From Actinomadura macrotermitis (GTDB taxonomy: Bacteria; Actinomycetota; Actinomycetes; Streptosporangiales; Streptosporangiaceae): 64,000 bases of DNA. Positions within the stretch are counted from its first letter, which is position 1. Each line of letters starts with the position of its first letter. The notes under the pieces were generated by a model, which had not been told where the DNA came from, searched no databases, and saw only the letters and a list, made by a program, of their open reading frames with translations. The position numbers and the translations under genes are program-made. Below, piece by piece: positions 58,021 through 64,000 of the stretch. The stretch spans positions 806,001-870,000 of the forward strand of contig NZ_WEGH01000003.1 in NCBI RefSeq assembly GCF_009604375.1, in the 5' to 3' direction.

Positions 58021-60542
58021 ACGGTGAGGCCTTCCTTCAGGGTCCGGCGCAGGATCTTGCCGGTGGGGGTGCGGGGGATCTCGGCCACCAGGTGCACCTC
58101 GCGCGGTGCCTTGTAGCGGGCGAGCCGCTTCTTCACGTGCCCTTTGAGCGTCTCGTCCAGCCCGGCGGTGCCGGCGGTCGCGGCGGGGACGACGAAGGCG
58201 ATGAGCCGCTGCCCGAAGTCGGGGTCGGGGACGCCGAGGACGGCGGCGTCGGCCACGGCCGGGTGGGCGGCGAGCAGGTCCTCCACCTCCTGCGGGAAGA
58301 CGTTCTCGCCGCCGGAGACGATCATGTCGTCGGAGCGTCCGTCGATGAACAGCAGCCCGGTCTCGTCCAGGTGGCCGAGGTCCCCGCTGTCGACGAGCCC
58401 GTCGGCGCGGGCGGCCGAACCGGCGCGGTCCGTGGCGGCCATGGCGCCGCCGACGAAGATCCGCCCGGTCGTGCCGGCCGGGACGGGCCGGCCGCGGTGG
58501 TCCAGGATCCGCACCGGGACGCCGAGCACCGGGCGGCCGACGGTGCCGGGGGCCGCGCGCAGGTCGGCGGGGCCCGCGATGGTGGCGATGCCGACCTCGG
58601 AGGAGCCGTACCCGTTGGCGAGCACCGGCCCGAAGGCGTCCAGGAACGCGGTGACGGTGGCGGGCCTGACCGGGGCTCCGCCGGTCAGCACGGCGCGCAG
58701 CGAGGAGGTGTCGCGGGCGGACCGCTCGTCCTGCGGCAGGTCCATGATCCGCTGCAGCATGACCGGGACGGCGGCCAGGGCCGCCACCTTCTCCTCCTCG
58801 ATGACGCGCAGCGCGTCGCCGGCGTCGAACCTGCGCCGCAGCACCGCGGGCGAGCCGAGGAAGAGGGCGAGCGCGAGGTAGATCAGCCCGAACCCGTGGA
58901 AGAGCGGGGGCGCGATGAGGAACGGGTCGCCCGACCGCAGTCCCAGCCGGTCGACCGCGCTGATCAGGGGGCCGATGAGCCCGGCCGGTGACGGTGTCCG
59001 GCCGATGCCCTTGGGCGCGCCGGTGGTGCCGGAGCTGAGGATGACGACCCGGCCGGGCTTCTCGGGGCGCGGGGGTGCGGGCAGGTCCTGCGCGATCAGC
59101 GCGTCCAGGGTCTGCTCCTTCGCCGGGGACGGGCCGTCGCCCTCCCAGGCGAGGACGAGCGGTCCGGCATACCCCGCGTCGGCCAGGACGGGACGGAACT
59201 CCTCATCGGCGACGATCATCGCGGGTGGGTGCCGGTCCAGCGTCTGCGCCAGCTGCGGCCCCGGGAACTCGGTGTTGAGCGGCAGCAGATCGGCGCCGAG
59301 GGCGGAGGCGGCGAGCGACGCCTCCACGAAGCCGCGGTGGTTGCGGCACAGCACCGCGACCGTGCGTCCGGGGCCGATCGCGTGCCGGCGCGACAGCCCA
59401 CCCGCGAGGCACCGCACCCGGTCGTCCAGCTCCCGGTAGGTCAGCCTTCCCCGCTCGTCGGCGACCGCGACGCGGCCGGGCCAGCGCGCCGCCGCGATCC
59501 CCGCCAGCGTGGCGAGCGAGACGCCGTTCTCCTGGAACGCGCGTGCCATCCCGCGCAGCGTTCCCAGGGACAGCGGCGCCACCACGCCCGCCCGCCGCAG
59601 CACCGGTGCGCCGGTGCGGAGCAGCCGCGCCACCTGGGCGGCCTGCCCGCCGCCCACGCGGCGCTCCGGCGTCGCCCCGGTGAACGCCAGGGCACTGGGG
59701 GTGTCGCGGGAGAACCGGTAGACCTGCGACAGGAACGGCGCCTGTACTCCCCTGGTCATCAGCGTGAGCAGCTCGGCCGGGCCCGCCCACCACGGGCTGA
59801 TCGCCCGGGGCCGGTCGATGACGGCCCGGTACACCAGGCCCGCCGCCTGCTCGGGCGCCAGGCCCGGCAGGCGCCGCATGACCGGTGTCGGGGCGCTCAT
59901 CCGCGTGTAGATCAGTCCCATGTACAGCGTGGTGACGGCGACGCCGTCGCGCCGGATCTCCGGGGTGATGCTGCGCAGCCAGATGTCGAACGCGCCCTTG
60001 GACGCCTGGTAGGCGCCCCATCGCGGGCCGGGAAAGATCCGCACCCCGGCCGTCGAGACGTTCACGATGTGGCCGCCGTGCTCGCGCATCGACGGCAGCA
60101 GCGCGATCACCAGGCGCACCGGCCCGAGGTAGTTGACGCCGATCGTGCGGGTGAAGTCGGAGAACCGGTCGGTCTGCAGCGCCACCGACCGGCGCATCGA
60201 CTTGCCCGCGTTGCTGACCAGCACATCGATCCGGCCATGCTCGGCCAGCAGCTTGTCCACCAGCGCGGCGACCGCGTCCGGGTCGGACAGGTCGGCCGGG
60301 TAGGCGTGGGCTTCTCCGCCGTCGCGGCGGATCTCGTCCGCCACCTCCGCCAGCTTGCCCGCCGACCGCGCCACGAGCAGCACCCGCGCCCCGGCCCGCG
60401 CCAGGCCGCGCGCGGTCGCCTCGCCGAGGCCGAACGACGCCCCGGTCACCAGGACGGTCCGGCCGCGCACCGCGTTCTCCAACGCCGCGTCGGCCACCGT
60501 CCACGACGGGTTGACCAGCGCGTCCAGCACACGACGCCGCAT
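58017..60542 (-). CDS. SDR and acyl-CoA ligase fusion protein
   Basis: 841 residues from ATG 60542 (GGAG 5 bases upstream; a GTG at 60548 overlaps that site). Residues about 25-285 are a complete SDR: TGASFGLGEATARGLA, SNAGKS, and YQASKGAFD. Residues about 340-841 are an AMP-binding ligase: LTYRELDDRV, LSSGTTGAPKGIGR, YGSSEVG, SGDLGHLDETG and the catalytic Lys in RTPTGKILRR. One polypeptide thus joins an alcohol/ketone redox step to CoA activation. Divergent from a TetR regulator. Confidence 0.87.
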   Translation of the reverse strand: MRRRVLDALVNPSWTVADAALENAVRGRTVLVTGASFGLGEATARGLARAGARVLLVARSAGKLAEVADEIRRDGGEAHAYPADLSDPDAVAALVDKLLAEHGRIDVLVSNAGKSMRRSVALQTDRFSDFTRTIGVNYLGPVRLVIALLPSMREHGGHIVNVSTAGVRIFPGPRWGAYQASKGAFDIWLRSITPEIRRDGVAVTTLYMGLIYTRMSAPTPVMRRLPGLAPEQAAGLVYRAVIDRPRAISPWWAGPAELLTLMTRGVQAPFLSQVYRFSRDTPSALAFTGATPERRVGGGQAAQVARLLRTGAPVLRRAGVVAPLSLGTLRGMARAFQENGVSLATLAGIAAARWPGRVAVADERGRLTYRELDDRVRCLAGGLSRRHAIGPGRTVAVLCRNHRGFVEASLAASALGADLLPLNTEFPGPQLAQTLDRHPPAMIVADEEFRPVLADAGYAGPLVLAWEGDGPSPAKEQTLDALIAQDLPAPPRPEKPGRVVILSSGTTGAPKGIGRTPSPAGLIGPLISAVDRLGLRSGDPFLIAPPLFHGFGLIYLALALFLGSPAVLRRRFDAGDALRVIEEEKVAALAAVPVMLQRIMDLPQDERSARDTSSLRAVLTGGAPVRPATVTAFLDAFGPVLANGYGSSEVGIATIAGPADLRAAPGTVGRPVLGVPVRILDHRGRPVPAGTTGRIFVGGAMAATDRAGSAARADGLVDSGDLGHLDETGLLFIDGRSDDMIVSGGENVFPQEVEDLLAAHPAVADAAVLGVPDPDFGQRLIAFVVPAATAGTAGLDETLKGHVKKRLARYKAPREVHLVAEIPRTPTGKILRRTLKEGLTV

Positions 60543-60550
60543 CCGCACTC

Positions 60551-60591
60551 CAAATAATCACGTTATTTGAGTTCTATTGATATCCAAATAA
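60551..60591. promoter_or_regulatory. TetR operator CAAATAA-tcacg-TTATTTG
   Basis: Dyad at 60551-60569 next to the ligase-fusion ribosome site, plus a third CAAATAA half-site at 60585-60591. It lies between the divergent SDR-ligase and TetR genes and is AT-rich against the local background. Confidence 0.75.
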
Positions 60592-60621
60592 GGCCGTTCT
60601 GTCAATGCTAGGATCCCTGTC

Positions 60622-61203
60622 ATGGCCCGCCTGACGCGCTCCGAGACCCAAGCCCGCAACCGCGAGGAGCTCCTGAACGCGGCGGAGCGGCTGTTCCTGC
60701 GCGAGGGGTACCAGTCCGCGTCGATCAGCAAGATCGCCGACGAGGCGGGGCTGTCCACCGGGGCGGTCTACTCCAACTTCACCGGCAAGCCCGAGATCGC
60801 GCTGCTGGTCGTCCGCCGCATCCAGGAGCGCAACATCGCCCGCCTGTCCCCGCTCCTGGCCGAGTTCCCCGCCGGGCGCAGCCTGCGCGCGCTCAGGGCC
60901 TGGGCAGAGGAGACCCTCGCCTCCGGATTGCCGCGCCTGGAGCTGGAGTTCGCGCTCGACGCCAAATCCGACACCGGGCTCCTCACCGCCGAGACCGGGC
61001 GGCACCGATCGGCGATCGACTGGCTCACCGCGGCCATCGAGAAGCACCTCCCCGCCCTGCCCCCCGGCCTGACGCACAGGCTGTGCGCCGAGGCCGTCCT
61101 CAACTTCGTCTTCGGGCTGGCCGTCCGCCGCGTCATCGACCCGACCGTCACGGCCAAGCCGTTCTCCGACTTCCTGGAGACGATGCTCCTCCCGGCCGAA
61201 TGA
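60622..61203 (+). CDS. TetR family repressor
   Basis: 193 residues. Helix-turn-helix YQSASISKIADEAGLSTGAVYSNFTGKPEIALLV (about 30-63). TAGGAT lies 7 bases before the ATG, so probably leaderless. Divergent from the SDR-ligase fusion whose start is flanked by a CAAATAA dyad; it likely represses that operon (fusion, SDR and formerly the BVMO) and responds to an acyl compound. Confidence 0.88.
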   Translation: MARLTRSETQARNREELLNAAERLFLREGYQSASISKIADEAGLSTGAVYSNFTGKPEIALLVVRRIQERNIARLSPLLAEFPAGRSLRALRAWAEETLASGLPRLELEFALDAKSDTGLLTAETGRHRSAIDWLTAAIEKHLPALPPGLTHRLCAEAVLNFVFGLAVRRVIDPTVTAKPFSDFLETMLLPAE

Positions 61204-61204
61204 C

Positions 61205-61237
61205 GGAAGGGCGGACGCCCACGGTGCCCGCCCTTCC
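61205..61237. terminator. hairpin between convergent TetR and lipase genes
   Basis: GGAAGGGCGG (61205-61214) and CCGCCCTTCC (61228-61237) with a 13-base loop; it can stop both converging transcripts. Confidence 0.8.
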
Positions 61238-61248
61238 CTGCCGGTGGA

Positions 61249-62502
61249 TCAGGCGCAGTTGCCCTTGACCGGCCTGCCGTTGAAACGGTCGTTCAGGAAC
61301 GCCACCGAGGCCGGCTCGGCGAACAGCGCGCCCATGATGTGCTCGGCGACCGCGTAGACCTGCCAGGTCAGGTTCGCGCCGCGCCTGCACCAGTCCTTGT
61401 GGACCTCGTCGGCCTGCCCGAAGAAGACGGCCTCATCGAACAGGGCGTGGGCCTGGAGGACCGGCGCGCTGGGCGCGACCGTGCCCAGGTCGTTGGCGTC
61501 CAGCCGGGCGATCCACCGCGGGTCGTCCAGGGGGTTGCGGGTGGTGAAGTCGGAGATGCGGCGGAAAGCGGTATCACCCACCAGGGAGGCCACGTCGAAG
61601 GAGGCGAGACACGAGTCGCCGGCCGAGGCCAGCAGCGCGCGACCCTTGTCGTTGAGGTAGCCGTTCAGGTCGAGCTCGGGGTAGGCGGCGTCGAATCCGA
61701 CCGCCGCCATGAACAGCAGGCCCACGAACGGGCCGCCCTCGTGCGCGAGCAGCCCGCGCAGCTTGCCCGGGATGCCGCCCGCGACCGCTCCCTTGACCTG
61801 CAGCTCCGGCGCGTAGGTGGCGGCGATTTCGGCCGCCCAGCCCGCGGAGTTGCCGCCCTCGGAGTAGCCCCAGATCCCCACCGGCCCGTCCGGCCGCAGC
61901 CCCGTCCCTGGCAGCCGCTGCGCCGCCCGCGCGATGTTCAGCACCGACCGGCCCTGCGAGCGGCCGACCACGTAGGTGTGCCGCCCGGGGGTGCCGAGCC
62001 CCTGCATGTCGGTGATCGCCACCGCCCAGCCCTTGTTCACCGCGTCGAGGATGAACAGCTCCTCGTAGTCCAGGCCCTGCGTGAGCGAGTACGACGGGGC
62101 GCACTTGTCGCCCAGCCCCCGCGTGCCGACGGCGTAGGTCACCAGCGGCCGCGGCCCGGGCCCCGCCCACGGCTTCGTCGGGACCAGCACGGTCCCCGAC
62201 ACCGCGATCGGCTCCCCCGTCGCCGACTCCGACCGGTAGAGCACCTGCCAGGAACTGACGCCGACGACCGGCGCCTTGCTGATCGCGTCGAGGGTGAACA
62301 CCGACGGCCGCGACCGGATGACGTCCCCCGGCCGGCCCGGGGGCAACGGCGACGGCGGCGTATAGAAGGGATCCCGCCCCGGCGGGACCGAACCCGCCGC
62401 CACCTCGGCGGGCGCCGCGCTCGCACCCCCTTGGACCAGGAACAACGACAGGCAGCAGGCCAGCGCGAGGGCCGACCCCCAGCGAACGAGCAGAGGACGC
62501 AT
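61249..62502 (-). CDS. secreted lipase/esterase (LIP family)
   Basis: 417 residues from ATG 62502 with GGAG 5 bases upstream. Signal peptide: VRWGSALALACCLSLFLVQGGASAAPAE, cleavage near 30. Catalytic elbow GYSEGGNSAGW; domain includes VLYRSESATGEPIAVSGTVLVP and a C-terminal VYAVAEHIMGAL with the catalytic His. It matches the bacterial secretory lipase family (PF03583). Two Cys pairs suggest disulfides. Its promoter region has three dyads; it could supply fatty acids to the neighbouring acyl-CoA genes. Confidence 0.87.
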   Translation of the reverse strand: MRPLLVRWGSALALACCLSLFLVQGGASAAPAEVAAGSVPPGRDPFYTPPSPLPPGRPGDVIRSRPSVFTLDAISKAPVVGVSSWQVLYRSESATGEPIAVSGTVLVPTKPWAGPGPRPLVTYAVGTRGLGDKCAPSYSLTQGLDYEELFILDAVNKGWAVAITDMQGLGTPGRHTYVVGRSQGRSVLNIARAAQRLPGTGLRPDGPVGIWGYSEGGNSAGWAAEIAATYAPELQVKGAVAGGIPGKLRGLLAHEGGPFVGLLFMAAVGFDAAYPELDLNGYLNDKGRALLASAGDSCLASFDVASLVGDTAFRRISDFTTRNPLDDPRWIARLDANDLGTVAPSAPVLQAHALFDEAVFFGQADEVHKDWCRRGANLTWQVYAVAEHIMGALFAEPASVAFLNDRFNGRPVKGNCA

Positions 62503-62505
62503 CAC

Positions 62506-62563
62506 CACTCCAGATATCGACAATATCTGGAGTGCAGCATTATCTGGATAATGACGTTCGTCA
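62506..62563. promoter_or_regulatory. three dyads over the lipase promoter and ribosome site
   Basis: CACTCCAGATAT-cgaca-ATATCTGGAGTG (62506-62534, perfect 12-bp arms), CATTATC-TG-GATAATG (62538-62553) and TGACG-TT-CGTCA (62552-62563). The first begins 4 bases from the start codon and includes the GGAG ribosome site, so both repressor binding and RNA folding could block expression. Confidence 0.7.
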
Positions 62564-62609
62564 ATGAGCGGGGGCCACAGAACCGCCCGCGCGTTCGTCA
62601 CCGCCGCCC

Positions 62610-63554
62610 CTATCTCCGGGCGGTGGTGAGGCGTCGCAGGGCGGCATGGGCGGGCGGGCCCCAGGTGGGTTTGCCGCCGGGGCGGCCGTGGACGCCGGCG
62701 TCTCCGATGAGGATGCCGCTGAGGGCGCGTCCCACCGCGCAGCCGCGGGCGCGGCGCAAAGTGGCGGCATCCGGGGACGGCCGGTAGGCGGCGTGGAGAC
62801 GGTCGGCGGCGCCGTCGGGCAGCAGGCTCCAGGCGGCGGCGAGGTCCCAGGCCGGATCGCCGGCGCACAGGTCGCCGAAGTCGACCACGCCGCAGAGGGC
62901 GCCGTCCGAGGTGAGGACGTTGGCGGGGTGCAGGTCGCCGTGCAGCCACAGGGGCGGGCCTGTCCAGACGGGCGCGGCGACGGCGTCGTCCCAGACCGCG
63001 CGGACGGCGTCCGGGTCGGGGACGAGCCCCAGCTCGGTGGCCGCGGCGAGCAGCCTGGCGAAGCCCTCGGAGTAGTCGGCCAGCGGCCCGCCGCGATCCC
63101 GGCCGATGGTCACCTGTTCGGGGGCGGGCCGGTGGAGGGCCGTCAGGAAGGCGGCCAGAGAGGTGGCCGCCTGCGCGCCACGTGTGATGGGCGCACGGTC
63201 GGCGGGTTCGCCCGGCACCCAGGTGGTGACGATCCAGGGGCGCGGAAACCGGGCGGACGGCTCGCCGAGACGCTGCGGCACGGGCACCGGCAGCGGAAGG
63301 CGCGGAGCGAGGACGGGCAGCCAGGTGTGCTCATTGCGCAACAGCGCGTCCGCCGCCCGCCCCTGCCAGGGCAACCGGACGGCGAGGTCGTCGCCGAGCC
63401 GCCACAGCTGGTTGTCCCAGCCACGCGCGCCGAGCCGCACCGGCAGATCGGCCAGATCGGGGTGCTGCTCGCGCAGGAGGTCACGTACCAACCCTGCGGT
63501 GATCTCGATCTCCGCATGCGTCATGCGCAGCAACGGTAGCCCGGGAGCAGCCAT
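62610..63554 (-). CDS. aminoglycoside-phosphotransferase-like kinase
   Basis: 314 residues from ATG 63554 (GAGGGA upstream; ATG 63524 is an alternative). Catalytic loop HGDLHPANVL and metal loop VVDFGDLCAGDPAWDLA are intact, unlike the protein at 36175. The N-terminal lobe has GWDNQLWRLGDDLAVRLPW. It may phosphorylate an antibiotic or a small metabolite; the family is broad. Confidence 0.85.
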   Translation of the reverse strand: MAAPGLPLLRMTHAEIEITAGLVRDLLREQHPDLADLPVRLGARGWDNQLWRLGDDLAVRLPWQGRAADALLRNEHTWLPVLAPRLPLPVPVPQRLGEPSARFPRPWIVTTWVPGEPADRAPITRGAQAATSLAAFLTALHRPAPEQVTIGRDRGGPLADYSEGFARLLAAATELGLVPDPDAVRAVWDDAVAAPVWTGPPLWLHGDLHPANVLTSDGALCGVVDFGDLCAGDPAWDLAAAWSLLPDGAADRLHAAYRPSPDAATLRRARGCAVGRALSGILIGDAGVHGRPGGKPTWGPPAHAALRRLTTARR

Positions 63555-63585
63555 CCGTTCCCTCGTCCTTGCGGGAACGCCGCAC

Positions 63586-63610
63586 TAGACACTCACAGCA
63601 AGGATGTCTA
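63586..63610. promoter_or_regulatory. dyad TAGACA...TGTCTA before the MpaB-like gene
   Basis: 6-bp arms at 63586-63591 and 63605-63610, about 15 bases before the start codon at 63626; the right arm abuts the CGGGAGGG ribosome site. A possible operator. Confidence 0.4.
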
Positions 63611-63625
63611 CTCGGGAGGGTCTCC

Positions 63626-64000
63626 ATGCGTGCTGGTGATGCGATTCAGGAGCGGCCCTTCGAGCCCGGCCGGGCCGGGCGGGTCGCCGCTGCCAAGGGG
63701 GCGCTGCCTGCGGAGGTGGTCGAGGCGTTCCATGCCGGGATGTTCCGGACCGACGACGTTGTCGACGCCGTCGCCGACGATTTCGCCGCCATGGCCGGCG
63801 GCGAAGGCTGGCGGGCGCTGGACCGGGCGCTGCGGGAACGCACGGCGGCCGTGCGCGGGGCTCCGCCTTCGCTGGAGGCGCTGCTGGCACCCCTGATGAC
63901 TCCCCCGGACTGGTACGACGCCGGGCAGATCGCGCGCGGGGCGGCCATATGGTGGCGGTTCGCGCCGGGCGTGGTGATCGGCATGAACGGATCGCTGATG
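63626..64000 (+). CDS. MpaB-family (DUF2236) oxygenase, N-terminal part
   Basis: 125 codons, running off the window; start ATG 63626 with CGGGAGGG at 63613-63620. The text PDWYDAGQIARGAAIWWRFAPG and VVIGMNGSLM matches the opening of the MpaB/latex-clearing-like heme oxygenase family. Completeness and the His ligands cannot be judged from this window. Confidence 0.65.
   Translation, partial: MRAGDAIQERPFEPGRAGRVAAAKGALPAEVVEAFHAGMFRTDDVVDAVADDFAAMAGGEGWRALDRALRERTAAVRGAPPSLEALLAPLMTPPDWYDAGQIARGAAIWWRFAPGVVIGMNGSLM

Noticed and set aside
1..64000. CRISPR arrays, tRNA genes, insertion sequences and prophage genes
   Set aside because: No regularly spaced repeats, cloverleaf sequences, transposase motifs or phage proteins were recognised anywhere in the window.

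Overview
The window is very GC-rich DNA with dense, often overlapping genes, many GTG starts, Ser/Thr kinases of the PknB type, ECF41-type sigma factors, a LysX-type lysyltransferase/lysyl-tRNA synthetase fusion and a DUF6230/DUF6114 pair. This points to a filamentous actinomycete, most likely of the Streptosporangiales/Thermomonosporaceae (Actinomadura-like); the genus is inference. No tRNA, rRNA, CRISPR array, insertion sequence or phage gene was seen.

Layout. 0.2-9.2 kb: a sensor-less histidine kinase and response regulator, a shortened P450, two tandem membrane-anchored esterase-fold proteins (the second has lost its catalytic triad), a NarL-type two-component pair, and the DUF6230/DUF6114 envelope pair. 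9.2-18.6 kb: three transmembrane Ser/Thr kinases with different extracellular domains, a small secreted protein, and lysX. 18.6-29.1 kb: small regulator-plus-enzyme units (TetR/quinone oxidoreductase, LysR/PhzF/ornithine cyclodeaminase-like, HxlR/MFS/GNAT), a membrane-tethered PemK/MazF-like protein and an AlkZ-like DNA glycosylase. 29.1-35 kb: a large degenerate SF1 helicase homologue, PspC, HAD and metallo-beta-lactamase proteins, and a cupin. 34.5-36 kb and 45.7-47.3 kb: two ECF41-like sigma factors, each divergent from a small redox protein and each preceded by a near-consensus ECF41 promoter. 36.1-38.3 kb: a two-gene unit behind a KstR-type operator. 40.7-42.8 kb: two small two-cysteine peptides with a shared leader, followed by an M50 membrane metalloprotease; this is the best candidate for an undescribed RiPP-like system, with a UvrA-like ABC ATPase next to it. 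47.3-50.3 kb: a MerR-HEAT fusion with a separate HEAT protein, and a TetR/SnoaL unit. 50.2-62.5 kb: lipid and acyl-CoA catabolism (acyl-CoA dehydrogenase, two acyl-CoA ligases, one of them fused to an SDR, a second SDR, a dicarboxylate-type transporter, a secreted lipase) with TetR regulators. 62.6-64 kb: a phosphotransferase and the start of an MpaB-family oxygenase.

Two themes recur. First, regulation can be read from the DNA: most divergent gaps hold perfect or near-perfect dyads that pair naturally with the adjacent regulator. Second, several catabolic genes are collapsed remnants in which N-terminal and C-terminal family motifs are joined with the middle missing (P450, NmrA, CaiB-type CoA-transferase, and a BVMO/hydrolase junction). 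This suggests small deletions have been eroding this region, or an assembly problem that should be excluded.
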